A stretch of 58,873 nt of DNA. Origin: Candidatus Woesearchaeota archaeon (GTDB taxonomy: Archaea > Nanobdellota > Nanobdellia > Woesearchaeales > DSVV01). The notes under the pieces are model-generated. The model did not search any database. It was given only the letters and a program-made list of their open reading frames with translations, and was not told where the DNA came from. Within the stretch, counting starts at the first letter, position 1. Each line of letters opens with the position of its first letter. Positions 17,401 to 26,019 of this stretch are shown in pieces. Position numbers and translations under genes: made by a program. The stretch lies in the NCBI GenBank assembly GCA_016192995.1, contig JACPTB010000010.1:1-58873 (forward strand). The letters run 5' to 3'.

Positions 17401-17739
17401 TTAAATCATTATTACAAATAATAAATTACCTACTACTAAAATGATTCCTATTTTTATAAATGTTTCGGCATTTCGAACAGATTCTCGCTTTTTTTCAATT
17501 TGGGAGAGATTACGTTCTAAATCCCGTTTATAACTTTTAATTACAGCTGTTTTAACATCAATAGATTTATATTTATTTATTGATAAAAAAATATCTTCAA
17601 AATAAGGAATAATTAAAGAACAAACTACTAATAATATTTCACTTTTCTTCTTGATATCATCGAATCCTTCCAAAAAAATCCCATACTGTTCTTTAATCTC
17701 ATCTAAACAAAAATCAATAGACTTTTCTTTATCACTCAT
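17401..17739 (-). CDS. Helical protein with C-terminal membrane segment
   Basis: 112 aa. Charged helices fill the N-terminal 85 residues, including a hydrophobic helix at about 33-50 (EILLVVCSLIIPYFEDIFL). The last 18 residues are a membrane segment (IGIILVVGNLLFVIMI) with almost no tail beyond it. I do not recognise a family. A GGTGA site at its 3' end serves the next small gene. Confidence 0.55.
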   Translation of the reverse strand: MSDKEKSIDFCLDEIKEQYGIFLEGFDDIKKKSEILLVVCSLIIPYFEDIFLSINKYKSIDVKTAVIKSYKRDLERNLSQIEKKRESVRNAETFIKIGIILVVGNLLFVIMI

Positions 17740-17777
17740 CCCTATTTAAGGAAAATATTTGTATTTTATAAAGATGT

Positions 17778-18560
17778 TCAATTAATCGCCCGTTTCTTAA
17801 ACGCCTTTAAGCCTAATACCATAAATAAAGCTGCAAAAATGGTTAATCCTAACAAACAATAACCTAAAGGCAAGCTTCCTTGATGAGCAGTTAATAAACT
17901 GCGCAATGCTTCATTAGTATAAATATTAGGAATAACATAGAGAATGTAACTAGCATATTTGTTAATTGAGCTAATGATTGCCAATGAAAAAAAGGTTCCG
18001 CCAAAAAACATAAAGGTTGTAACCACTAAGTTAAATGACTCAAACATTAACGCTGGAATTCTAAATACACTTGAAACTATTAATCCAAGAGACGCAAAGA
18101 TTGCTGACGTTAAGATCATGACTAATAATAAGGGAAATATATTAATGAGTTTTATAGAAAATACATTATTTAATAAAAATAGTTCTAATAATAAAATAAT
18201 TACTCCTGAAAATACTCCTTGAAATACGCCAAATAGTATTTTTTCCAATCCTAATAGTTCAATGCTTATTGGAACCTGGATTTGCGACCGTATTTCTTTA
18301 TCTCTGAAAAAACTTAATCCTACTAAGGCAACAACACCAAAGCCTGCTGAAAACATCAAGCCGATCGTAATAATGCCTGGCGCCATGATTGATGAAAAAT
18401 TTTCTGGAACAATTCCTGCTTTTGCTAAAATAATCCCAAATACAACGATAAAAAAGAGCGGCTGAAGGATTACTCTCAACATATTGCTTCTAAAATTACG
18501 AAAAAACACGTGCAAATCACGTTTGAATAATGCAATAAAACTAGTGAAACTATTTGGCAT
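17778..18560 (-). CDS. ABC-2 type exporter permease
   Basis: About 260 aa from the ATG at 18560, which has a GGTGAGGAG site before it; the upstream in-frame start at 18575 is less likely. Six hydrophobic segments in the ABC-2 order, with FFRDKEIRSQIQVPIS after the second segment and IPNIYTNEALRSLL near the end, fit DrrB/NodJ-type permeases. It overlaps the ATPase gene by 11 nt, so the two make one transporter. The substrate is not shown by sequence. Confidence 0.88.
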   Translation of the reverse strand: MPNSFTSFIALFKRDLHVFFRNFRSNMLRVILQPLFFIVVFGIILAKAGIVPENFSSIMAPGIITIGLMFSAGFGVVALVGLSFFRDKEIRSQIQVPISIELLGLEKILFGVFQGVFSGVIILLLELFLLNNVFSIKLINIFPLLLVMILTSAIFASLGLIVSSVFRIPALMFESFNLVVTTFMFFGGTFFSLAIISSINKYASYILYVIPNIYTNEALRSLLTAHQGSLPLGYCLLGLTIFAALFMVLGLKAFKKRAIN

Positions 18561-19503
18561 CCCGCATCTCCTCACCGGTTAGTCTAATGAAGACATCTTC
18601 CAACGACATATCTTTAATCCCCATGTGCAATAATGCTGTATGTTTTTTTATTGTTTTATCAATCTGAATAATGCAATCTGCTACATTATTTGCAAAAATA
18701 ATGATGTGCTTCTCATCTTGATGATCGTGACATTTTACTTCAACAACATGCTCAATAGTTTTTAACTCCTCTTCAAGTTTTGGTGGCAAAGAAGAAACTT
18801 TTATTTCAACTCTTGATTCTGACAATACTTTTTTCTTAAGATGATGGGGTGTATCAATCATCAATATCTTACCATGGTCAATAATGCCAATTCTGTCGCA
18901 TAGTTCGTCAGCTTCATCAAGATAATGTGTTGTCAATAGGATAGTGATGCCTTTTTTTCTGAATTCATTGATATATTCCCATATTTTTCTTCGCACTTGA
19001 GGATCCAATCCAATCGTCGGTTCGTCAAGAATTAAGAATTTTGGCTCTGTTACCAAGGCGCGGGCAAGGAGCAAACGCTGTTTCATACCTCCTGAAAAAC
19101 CTGCAATATTTTCATCTTTTCTTTCCAACAAACCAATTAATTTCAAAAGTTCTAATGCTACTGGTTTTGATTGCATTTCAGGAATGCTGTAATAAGAAGC
19201 ATAAAAAGTTAAATTTTGCAGCGCTGTAATTTCTTCATCAAGGGAATTAAATTGCGGAACTAAACCGAGTTGTTGTTTTACTTTTTGAGGCTCCTTTTTA
19301 ACATTATAACCGTATACAGTAATCTCACCGTTATTTGGGACACTTAAGCAAGAGATCATGTTGATAGTTGTTGTTTTACCTGCGCCGTTCGGACCTAATA
19401 ATCCAAAGATTTCTCCTTTTTTAATCGTAAAGCTAATGCTATCAACTGCCTTTATGCTGCCAAAAGATTTTTCTAAGTTTTTTATAACAACTACATCTTC
19501 CAT
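18550..19503 (-). CDS. ABC exporter ATPase, DrrA-like
   Basis: 317 aa. Walker A GLLGPNGAGKTT (about 33-44), Q-loop GLVPQFNSLDEEIT, signature FSGGMKQRLLLARAL, Walker B FLILDEPTIGLDP, and the H-loop LLTTHYLDEADELCDR are all intact. The last 90 residues form the accessory domain typical of DrrA-like exporters. It powers the adjoining ABC-2 permease. Confidence 0.92.
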   Translation of the reverse strand: MEDVVVIKNLEKSFGSIKAVDSISFTIKKGEIFGLLGPNGAGKTTTINMISCLSVPNNGEITVYGYNVKKEPQKVKQQLGLVPQFNSLDEEITALQNLTFYASYYSIPEMQSKPVALELLKLIGLLERKDENIAGFSGGMKQRLLLARALVTEPKFLILDEPTIGLDPQVRRKIWEYINEFRKKGITILLTTHYLDEADELCDRIGIIDHGKILMIDTPHHLKKKVLSESRVEIKVSSLPPKLEEELKTIEHVVEVKCHDHQDEKHIIIFANNVADCIIQIDKTIKKHTALLHMGIKDMSLEDVFIRLTGEEMRDAK

Positions 19504-19554
19504 GAGATGAGAAAGTGAGTTATGATTTATAATAATTGTTATTATTTTAAAAAC

Positions 19555-19869
19555 TCAAATAGTTAACTGTTTCAGTTTTCCATTTAGCGCTTCGTAAAGC
19601 TGTTTCTTTTTCTCTTTTGATAATGAAAATAAGGTTTTCTCAATCATCATTTTTGAAACAGTAAATATATAATTTACTTTGATGATGCTATCTTTTATTG
19701 CACCTTCTTTTTTGGTGAGCAATATTCCATCCATAGATATATTGCTTGTAATTCCTGCAATAACCACGTTCCCATATTCTTCAAATAAAACTACTGCTGG
19801 CCGTTTTTTAATTTCAAAAGTATCAGTAAACTGCATATGCGCAAGGATAACATCGCCTGATTTAAGCAT
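19555..19869 (-). CDS. MazF/PemK-like toxin
   Basis: 104 aa from the ATG at 19869, which overlaps the antitoxin stop by 8 nt. The order KSGDVILAHMQFTDT, KKRPAVVLFEE, VVIAGITSN, then TVSKMMIEKTLFSLSKEKKKQLYEAL is the PemK/MazF pattern (GDV..., RPavvl, TS, K.L.LS). MazF-type proteins are sequence-specific RNases. The pairing with a small upstream antitoxin supports the call. Confidence 0.8.
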   Translation of the reverse strand: MLKSGDVILAHMQFTDTFEIKKRPAVVLFEEYGNVVIAGITSNISMDGILLTKKEGAIKDSIIKVNYIFTVSKMMIEKTLFSLSKEKKKQLYEALNGKLKQLTI

Positions 19870-20086
19870 CTTCCCATGCCTCATCTTCCTTGTTATTCCA
19901 CAACTCTTTCATTTTAGCTTGTTGTATTTTATGAAGAAATTCATCGTATTGATTATGTTTTTTTACCGTTTTATACGTATGAATCATTTTTTTTAAGAGT
20001 TCATTATAGGTTTGCCTAGGATAATCCCGCACTTCACTCAAGTTTTTTACAATCGATTTATCAATTTGTATTGTTGTAGCTTTCAT
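19862..20086 (-). CDS. Antitoxin of MazF-like module
   Basis: 74 aa. It begins with KATTIQIDKSIVKNLSEVRDYPRQTYNELLKKMI, a ribbon-helix-helix-like N-terminus that would bind its own promoter. The charged C-terminal half would bind the toxin. The ATG follows a TATA-rich stretch (about 20098-20125). It precedes and overlaps the toxin gene. Confidence 0.7.
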   Translation of the reverse strand: MKATTIQIDKSIVKNLSEVRDYPRQTYNELLKKMIHTYKTVKKHNQYDEFLHKIQQAKMKELWNNKEDEAWEDA

Positions 20087-20198
20087 TATATATCACTTAT
20101 AGTATGTATATAATTAGTTATATATAAATGTTATTGAATGAATAAGAAGGCAGTTAATTAGAAAGATTTATATATAACAAATACATCACATAATGTAG

Positions 20199-20549
20199 TT
20201 GAAAAGATGTTATATTTGTGAGAAAGGAGAGCTACTTTCTGTAGAAGATATTCTTTTAGAATTACATGGCTATGTTTTTGTTGTAAAAGGAGAACGATGC
20301 AACAAATGCAATGAAGAGATTCCTTACGAAGAAGAAACACAAAAAACAATAACTACTGCACGAAAATTAGGTGTTTGGCCAGAACCATTAAAATTACATA
20401 GGCGTTTTTCTAGGAGTGGCGGCGGACTTGTTTTTCGAGTACCAAATGATTTAGAAAAACAGATGCACCTTACAGAAAATACAGAGATTGGCATTACAAA
20501 GTTAGGTAAAAAGATTATTATTGAATTATTAGAAGATGATTCTACTTAA
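20199..20549 (+). CDS. MqsA/YgiT-type zinc finger plus AbrB-like protein
   Basis: 116 aa with a TTG start. The start is supported because the first CxxC (CYIC) begins three residues later and a TATA-like box lies about 28 nt upstream. Two CxxC pairs (CYIC, CNKC) form a YgiT-type zinc finger at residues 4-40. The second half (GGLVFRVPNDLEKQMHLTENTEIGITKLGKKIIIELL) is a SpoVT/AbrB swapped-hairpin. This is an antitoxin-type regulator, but no toxin gene is adjacent, so it may act alone. Confidence 0.75.
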   Translation: MKRCYICEKGELLSVEDILLELHGYVFVVKGERCNKCNEEIPYEEETQKTITTARKLGVWPEPLKLHRRFSRSGGGLVFRVPNDLEKQMHLTENTEIGITKLGKKIIIELLEDDST

Positions 20550-20566
20550 AATTTCATGATATGGAA

Positions 20567-21871
20567 TTACTCAATATATTCATCAACCGAAATTCTTGAA
20601 TTTATTTCTCCTCTCAAATTTTCCGTCATCAACTGTTTTACTTCTTCTGGTTTGTAGTTGCCTAATAACCATGCTAATTTGATAAACGCTGTTTCAGTGA
20701 GCATATCATTGCCTTCAATAATTCCTATCTCTTTTTCTTTTCTTAAATTAGAATAAACATCCATCATCACTTTGCCGAATATAGCTTGCGAGCTCATAAC
20801 AACAATGCACCCACTATTGATCAGTTTTTTAACTGCATTAATGATTTCATCTTTTGCCTCGTGAATGTAGATAGGCATATGGCCAAGACCTGTGCCTTCA
20901 ATAATAAGCCCTTTGTATTTTTTTTCACGATAAAAATCAAAGATTTCAGGCAGCATATTTGGGTAAACTTTAACTATGCCTACTTTATCTTCAAAATTCG
21001 GCTTATATTCTAATTTTCCTTTAACTTCTTTGCAATAATCCTGTTTAAGATATTCAACTTTGCCTGTTTTCATATGCACTTTTGCAATCGGCGTATCATT
21101 TATTGCTTTGAATGCATCCCTTCGCGACGTATGCATTTTTTTTGTTTTTGTTGCTGGTAAAATAGCTCCATATTCATCGTTAGTAGTATCATGCATGCAA
21201 ATCCCTATGCCTTTAAAATCTGTATGGGCAATAAATTGCGCTGCGCATATTAGATTCATTGCTGCATCGGTTGAACCTCGATCAGTAGAACGCTGAGAAC
21301 CAACAATTAAAACAGGAATAGCAAGGTTTTCAAACATAAAGCTTAATGCTACTGCTGTAAACTGCAAAGTATCAGTGCCATGACCAATAATAATGCCATT
21401 AACACCTTGTTTTATCTGCTCGCTTATTGCATCTGCTAATGTTTTATAAAAAGGAAACCGCATATTTTCAGACATCATATTGGCAACTTGTTTTGTTGTT
21501 ATGTTTGCTATTGTTTTTAGTTCTGGAACTAAAGATAAGAGATCATGAACACTGAATTTTGCCGTAACTGCGCCTGTTGCATAATCAACTTTGCTGGCAA
21601 TAGTACCCCCTGTATGGAGAACTGCTATTGTTTTTAATTGAGGATTTAAAGTATTAGTTGCTGTTTTTTCTTGTTTTTCAATTGCTTTTTTGATTAAAGT
21701 TATAGTTTTTATAGTAGTATTGTTAATGCCTATGTTGTAACCTGTATTGAGCTTGATAAAAGTAGAAGTTTTACTTTGTTGAGGCATCAAAATACCTTCA
21801 TAGGTAGAATCTGTTGTTGTTATTTTAACTACATCACCAGATGATGCTTCAACTAGGGATTTTTTGGTCAT
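20567..21871 (-). CDS. gatD: Glu-tRNA(Gln) amidotransferase subunit D
   Basis: 434 aa, normal for GatD. The first 80 residues form the small N-terminal beta domain (GDVVKITTTDSTYEGILMP). The L-asparaginase-like domain follows, with catalytic TGGTIASK (about 100-107) and GHGTDTL (about 175-181), and SQRSTDRGSTDA. GatD releases ammonia from glutamine and passes it to GatE. Its separation from gatE by 10 kb is unusual only in layout. Confidence 0.95.
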   Translation of the reverse strand: MTKKSLVEASSGDVVKITTTDSTYEGILMPQQSKTSTFIKLNTGYNIGINNTTIKTITLIKKAIEKQEKTATNTLNPQLKTIAVLHTGGTIASKVDYATGAVTAKFSVHDLLSLVPELKTIANITTKQVANMMSENMRFPFYKTLADAISEQIKQGVNGIIIGHGTDTLQFTAVALSFMFENLAIPVLIVGSQRSTDRGSTDAAMNLICAAQFIAHTDFKGIGICMHDTTNDEYGAILPATKTKKMHTSRRDAFKAINDTPIAKVHMKTGKVEYLKQDYCKEVKGKLEYKPNFEDKVGIVKVYPNMLPEIFDFYREKKYKGLIIEGTGLGHMPIYIHEAKDEIINAVKKLINSGCIVVMSSQAIFGKVMMDVYSNLRKEKEIGIIEGNDMLTETAFIKLAWLLGNYKPEEVKQLMTENLRGEINSRISVDEYIE

Positions 21872-21959
21872 AGAAGGTTAGGATATTAGGAGTTTTTTAA
21901 AGGTTGTGATTAATCTGAGTTACATAAGTTTTTATAAGTAATTCATATTCTCAGTTATT

Positions 21960-22544
21960 ATGAGAATTGGTGTGGATTTAGATAATGTACTTGCAGATCA
22001 TATGTCTGCATTAATCGCATATTATAATAGGATATATTCCAATTCTTTGAACCGAGATGGTTTTAAATCACTTAAATTCTGGGAAACATGGGGAGGAACA
22101 AGAGAACAAGCAATTGACCTAGTGCATGATTTTTATGCATCACCTGAGTTTGAAGCTATGCTACCAGTTGATGGAGCACAGGAAGGCATTAACCTTCTTA
22201 AATCTGACCATAGATTAGAAATAATAACTGCCCGACCGAGTGATCTGATACCTATTACTTCTCAGTGGCTTAACAAATATTTCCCTGAGACATTTGCTGG
22301 AGCATATTTCGCAAATCATTATGCTAGAAATGGGTGGCATTCCAGCTCTAAACGTGAATTATGTGGATTATTTGATATAGATTTGTTAGTTGAAGATTCT
22401 TTAGAACATGCTATAGAATGTGTTGATCAAATAAGACCAGTTGTATTGCTTGACAATCCATGGAATCAAACACCCTCATTACCAACTGGCATTTACCGTG
22501 TTGGTTCCTGGAAAGAAGTTGTTGCGGTTATTAGGAGATATTGA
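21960..22544 (+). CDS. 5'(3')-deoxyribonucleotidase-like HAD phosphatase
   Basis: 194 aa. Motif I is GVDLDNVLADH at residues 3-13, motif II is the Thr in LEIITARPSD, and motif III is in LLVEDSLEHA. The small cap and FWETWGGTREQ region fit the NT5C family. It likely removes phosphate from nucleoside monophosphates. A TATA-like box lies about 30 nt upstream. Its stop overlaps the start of a tiny downstream frame by ATGA. Confidence 0.8.
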   Translation: MRIGVDLDNVLADHMSALIAYYNRIYSNSLNRDGFKSLKFWETWGGTREQAIDLVHDFYASPEFEAMLPVDGAQEGINLLKSDHRLEIITARPSDLIPITSQWLNKYFPETFAGAYFANHYARNGWHSSSKRELCGLFDIDLLVEDSLEHAIECVDQIRPVVLLDNPWNQTPSLPTGIYRVGSWKEVVAVIRRY

Positions 22545-22651
22545 TGCTTAAACTCCATAAGAGAACTTTGCAAAATTATAGTTACTGCCTATTTTGTGAG
22601 CATTTTCGAAATACTTATCTTTCTCATCATAATGAAAATAATAAACATTAG
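22544..22651 (+). CDS. Possible 35-aa C2H2 zinc-finger microprotein
   Basis: Its ATG overlaps the TGA of the nucleotidase gene (TGATG arrangement), pointing to translational coupling. The product is basic and contains YCLFCEHFRNTYLSHHNENNKH-type spacing: Cys15, Cys18, His28/29 and His35. This resembles a single C2H2 finger, though the Cys-His spacing is two residues short of the classic 12. Coding is inferred from the coupling and residue pattern. Confidence 0.4.
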   Translation: MLKLHKRTLQNYSYCLFCEHFRNTYLSHHNENNKH

Positions 22652-22721
22652 TTATGTGCAATTGAAAATTCTGGTCAACTGCGAAAAACTTATATAAGGC
22701 TTTATTTTCTTAATAATTACT

Positions 22722-23078
22722 ATGAAAAATTTAGCACCAAGCATCACAAGACAAAGATTGTTAATTGAGGGATTCTATAAAATTGATGCAAACAAAAGCC
22801 TCATTATAGATTACTTCAAAATAATTACCAAATCCCTTAATCTTAGAATGTATCGGGGACCAATAATTTTTTCTCCATGTGGTGAGGGTAAAGATATTAA
22901 TCAGGGATATGATGCTTTTGTCCCGTTGATTGATTCTGGAATATCTGTTTATGTTTGGTCTAATACTAAATTTTTATCCTTAATAATTTACACCTGTAAA
23001 AGCTTTGACAAAAATAAAGCCATTGAAGTAACTAAGAGATTTTGGAAAATTGATAAAATAGAATCGCAGTCATTCTAA
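22722..23078 (+). CDS. S-adenosylmethionine decarboxylase-like protein (divergent)
   Basis: 118 aa, the length of bacterial/archaeal SpeH-type AdoMetDC. The central stretch LIDSGISVYVWSNTKFLSLIIYTCKSFD aligns by eye with the family's ESHISIHTWPE ... AVDIFTCG. The Ser that would form the pyruvoyl group follows Asp, not Glu. The usual His is Tyr, and the Cys in YTCK is kept. It may be inactive, have changed substrate, or only share the fold. A TATA-like box (CTTATATAAGG) lies about 28 nt upstream. Confidence 0.5.
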   Translation: MKNLAPSITRQRLLIEGFYKIDANKSLIIDYFKIITKSLNLRMYRGPIIFSPCGEGKDINQGYDAFVPLIDSGISVYVWSNTKFLSLIIYTCKSFDKNKAIEVTKRFWKIDKIESQSF

Positions 23079-23125
23079 CGCCAGAACTTATAATATAAGT
23101 CTTCGGAATTTTTCACTTCTTCTAC

Positions 23126-23339
23126 TACGTAATAAGTCTTCTATGGTTTTAGCGTCGGTTCAGCTTTTCAAGTGCATCTCAATTCGATTTTTCTCTCTGG
23201 AACTTCGAAAAATCCCCACATACAAACATGAAGAGCCTCACAAAAAGATGCCAAAAACTATACGAATCAAAGAAAGTGTTGAACTACATTTGACTTTCTT
23301 TGATGGTATATTGCTGTGCAATATATTTTCACCAGAGCC
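23126..23339 (+). repeat. Fold-back repeat, copy 3 (chimeric arms)
   Basis: The left arm is type 1 (TACGTAATAAGTC, GGTTTTAGCGTC) but the right arm is type 2 (GATGCCAAAAAC then TTTTCACCAGAGCC). The left core is GCGTC rather than GCGCC and so still pairs with GATGC through one wobble. The apical hairpin is GGATTTTTC/GAAAAATCC with loop TCTCTGGAACTTC. The right arm holds two extra hairpins (ATCAAAGAAAG/CTTTCTTTGAT and ATATTGC/GCAATAT), as in copy 6. The flanks show no duplication, as expected for a recombinant. Confidence 0.88.
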
Positions 23340-23360
23340 GATTAATATATAAGAAGTGTA

Positions 23361-23732
23361 TTATATCAAAACCATGTCAAGTTGAGGAATTTTCTTGAAA
23401 TCATTATCACTTGTTATTAACATAAGCTTATGTACTCTGCAAATACCCGCAATAAAAATATCTAATTTACCTATTTTGCTTCCCTTTTTCGTAAGTTCTT
23501 CTTCAATTTTTACGCTTTCTATTGCAGCTTGTTCATCAAACGGAATTATCTCAACTGATTTCATAAACTCATAGATTATTTGTTTTTTTGCTTGACGAGC
23601 ATCGATAAGTAACTCATTAATACTGATAGAACTAATGGCAACTGATTGTGTTGCAATTATTTCCTGTAATTGTTTATAGTTACCTTTACCTGAAAGAAGG
23701 TCAATTACTGCACAAGTATCAAGAAGTATCAT
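23361..23732 (-). CDS. vapC: VapC-type PIN-domain toxin
   Basis: About 123 aa from the ATG at 23732, which overlaps the antitoxin stop (ATGA). The acidic PIN residues are seen in LLDTCAVIDLL (first Asp), ISINELLIDA (Glu), KIGKLDIFIAGICR (Asp) and TSDNDF (final Asp). VapC toxins are Mg-dependent RNases. An ATG six bases upstream is an alternative start. Confidence 0.85.
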   Translation of the reverse strand: MILLDTCAVIDLLSGKGNYKQLQEIIATQSVAISSISINELLIDARQAKKQIIYEFMKSVEIIPFDEQAAIESVKIEEELTKKGSKIGKLDIFIAGICRVHKLMLITSDNDFKKIPQLDMVLI

Positions 23733-23986
23733 CCACATCTACTCTTTGACTTTCTTGAACGCCCAATAAATTCATGATTTATTTCAGATCTCCTTTTCTC
23801 TATCTGCTGTTTCCATTGTTTAACTTCAGTATCATTCATCTTGAAAACACCTGCAAATTTTGCAGCTGCGCCTATTTTATTCGTTGAGACTCGGAGAATA
23901 ACATCACTGAAACTTTCATCTACTGATTTAATGGTTTTTAATGCATTATAGGCATCTTCAGTAATAGTTAACGATTTGATAACCAT
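23729..23986 (-). CDS. vapB: VapB-type antitoxin (DUF217-like)
   Basis: 85 aa from the ATG at 23986; the longer frame reaches into the radical SAM gene and lacks promoter support. The N-terminus (SLTITEDAYNALKTIKSVDESFSDVILRV) fits archaeal VapB antitoxins of the DUF217 type. A TATA-like stretch (about 24005-24018) precedes the start. It is the first gene of the vapBC pair. Confidence 0.78.
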   Translation of the reverse strand: MVIKSLTITEDAYNALKTIKSVDESFSDVILRVSTNKIGAAAKFAGVFKMNDTEVKQWKQQIEKRRSEINHEFIGRSRKSKSRCG

Positions 23987-24038
23987 ATTACACTTAAGGG
24001 TACACTTATATTTAAATGTTACTGACCTACGCTCGATA

Positions 24039-25247
24039 TTATATAAGCACACCCATATACAATCCATGCTTACTTTGAACTAATCTGATCTTAACTTTAC
24101 CATGCTCTTTTGGGCAATTTAATACTAATACTGCGCGTTGCTTTGCAACTGCTATTTTATCGTTCTTCATTCTTCCCAATGCTTTTATTTCAACTTCAAT
24201 AACATCTCCTTTTTTAAAAGGCTTTGGATATTCGTTTGTTTTCTCAATTTTACCTAATTCCTGTATTAATGGAACAGCTGTTTGATCTTGTAATCGCTGC
24301 AATTCTGCAAAAAACTGTTCCCATGACTGCTCCTTGATGGGATTTCTCCCAAATTTGTTTGTTGTAAATTTTTGAATTTGGATTTTTATGTTGTGTTTTT
24401 TGCAGAAGATCAAAATATCTTTCATTTCTTCTTCATTATAACCTTTAACATAGACTGGCGTAACTGTAACCTTCATTTTTTTTGCTGCATATTGCATCTC
24501 TTCTAAAACTCTTTCAATACTGTAAGCTTTGCTTCCCATCATCTGCTTTCCTTTTTCTGAAGAAAATCCGCTTATGGAAACATTTAATTCACCTTTATTA
24601 CATTTAGATAATTGATCTATGATAGGTTTATTGAGAAGAACGCCGTTAGTAATAATATGGATTTCTTTAACCTGCGGCATCGCATTGATATCTCCAACTA
24701 ATTCTGCCAATGGCGCATATAAAAATGGTTCGCCGCTTGGATTAATCCAAATATTTGCTTTATTTTCTTCCTGTTTGTATTTGAACTCCAATAATTTTTT
24801 GAGTTCTTGAACCAGATAATCTTTCTCAACAACAAAATCAATCTGCTTTCGTGAATCTGGCCCTTCATCAACACTGCAAAAAATGCAGTTCATATTGCAA
24901 TTGGTTATTGGGCGAACCTCAATCATTTCACTGCCTTTGTCAACAATCCCAATAAACTGCAAACCTATCAACGGAATGCCTGAATTTTGATGAAGGTACA
25001 TTACTGGATTACCATTGAGCTTACTTTTTAATTGTTTCATGTATTTCTCAAGCAAAAAAAGAAATTTTGTTCTGAGTTTGTTGTCTTCTAAACCTTTAAC
25101 TGCAATGCTATTTTTTTGTAGTTGCCATGAACCTAATACATCCAGCTCATTGAAAGGTATTTCAAAATAGAATAGATTATAGAGTGTTACAACTACAGTA
25201 TTTGTTTCTTTGTTTTTTTCAAATATTAAGTCTATGAAGGTTAGCAT
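24039..25247 (-). CDS. Radical SAM protein with C-terminal TRAM-like domain
   Basis: 402 aa. The [4Fe-4S] cluster motif CNMNCIFC is at about 116-123, preceded by MIEVRPIT. Later SAM-core features include NPSGEPFLY and HIITNGVLL. Residues about 340-400 (FKKGDVIEVEIKALGRMKND then VLVLNCPKEHGKVKIRLV) resemble a TRAM RNA-binding domain. This pairing suggests tRNA or rRNA modification, but the reaction is not clear from sequence. Its 3' end overlaps only the discarded longer vapB frame. Confidence 0.8.
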   Translation of the reverse strand: MLTFIDLIFEKNKETNTVVVTLYNLFYFEIPFNELDVLGSWQLQKNSIAVKGLEDNKLRTKFLFLLEKYMKQLKSKLNGNPVMYLHQNSGIPLIGLQFIGIVDKGSEMIEVRPITNCNMNCIFCSVDEGPDSRKQIDFVVEKDYLVQELKKLLEFKYKQEENKANIWINPSGEPFLYAPLAELVGDINAMPQVKEIHIITNGVLLNKPIIDQLSKCNKGELNVSISGFSSEKGKQMMGSKAYSIERVLEEMQYAAKKMKVTVTPVYVKGYNEEEMKDILIFCKKHNIKIQIQKFTTNKFGRNPIKEQSWEQFFAELQRLQDQTAVPLIQELGKIEKTNEYPKPFKKGDVIEVEIKALGRMKNDKIAVAKQRAVLVLNCPKEHGKVKIRLVQSKHGLYMGVLI

Positions 25248-25258
25248 AGTGAAAAGAA

Positions 25259-25900
25259 TTAGGTAGTAGTTATAAAAGTTGTTGCCAACAATCTATTGTT
25301 TATACTATCAGGTGTGATACCATACTGCTTTAATCTTCTTCGAAAGTTAGACCTATCATCTCCAATTTTTCGAGCTGCTGAAGAAATGCATCCACCAGTG
25401 GCAGTCATAAGTAACTTTAGATACTGTGCCTCAATAACATGAGCAACATGTTCACGATGATAATAAACTCCACCTCTTTCCAGCATTTGAATTGGCACTC
25501 CTTCATCAGAAGGAGCAGGTTCAGAAAGCAACCGATCCATATCTAAACCATACTGCTTTAATCTTCTTCGAAAGTTAGACCTATCGTCAGCTGTATACCG
25601 TGCAGCATTACTCATAGTTGCTACACCATATCTTCTTCTAACTTCCAACAAATATGAAGCGTAAAATTTTCTCATTTCCGCCTCTGTGATACGCTTCCTT
25701 ATTTGATCATAAGGTTGTTTTTCGTCAAAAGCATTCTTAACTTCAGTTGCTATTCTTTGTTCTAAACGAGCATGAAATTGAATTTCAATACCAGAATGTA
25801 AACCAGGTTCTTGTTGATTATCCATTGTTTTTACCTCATCAATTACAATAGGTGGTGCTAAAGTCGTTAATTTATAAAATGTATTAATTTTCCTTATCAT
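25259..25900 (-). CDS. Double Fis-type helix-turn-helix protein
   Basis: 213 aa. Two copies of a Fis/NtrC-type C-terminal helix-turn-helix are seen at about 84-118 and 158-194, each ending in DDRSNFRRRLKQYG. A 37-base stretch of this motif is repeated exactly at 25321-25357 and 25549-25585. The N-terminal 80 residues are not recognised. Single chains with two Fis motifs could bind DNA as a built-in dimer. The ATG overlaps the stop of a truncated RelE-like frame; an internal Met (26) is an alternative start. Confidence 0.7.
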   Translation of the reverse strand: MIRKINTFYKLTTLAPPIVIDEVKTMDNQQEPGLHSGIEIQFHARLEQRIATEVKNAFDEKQPYDQIRKRITEAEMRKFYASYLLEVRRRYGVATMSNAARYTADDRSNFRRRLKQYGLDMDRLLSEPAPSDEGVPIQMLERGGVYYHREHVAHVIEAQYLKLLMTATGGCISSAARKIGDDRSNFRRRLKQYGITPDSINNRLLATTFITTT

Positions 25901-26019
25901 TCAGCTTTGTGAGAATTATTTGTAGATGTTATCATGATAATTTCATATTGTTTTTTATTTTTCTTGTAAAGTTTAGCAAATATTTTATCTACTTCTGGTT
26001 TAATTGAAAGAATGTACAT
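25897..26019 (-). pseudogene. Truncated RelE-like toxin (first 40 residues)
   Basis: A 40-codon frame starting directly after the stop of the antitoxin-like gene. It reads MYILSIKPEVDKIFAKLYKKNKKQYEII, the usual N-terminus of archaeal RelE toxins, then ends early in MITSTNNSHKAE. The catalytic C-terminal strands are missing. It is probably a decayed toxin, although a short functional peptide cannot be excluded. Confidence 0.65.

Noticed and set aside
25901-26019. Treating the RelE-like frame and the double-Fis gene as one frameshifted gene
   Set aside because: The Fis gene frame after the overlap does not continue RelE residues, so a fused toxin is not supported.
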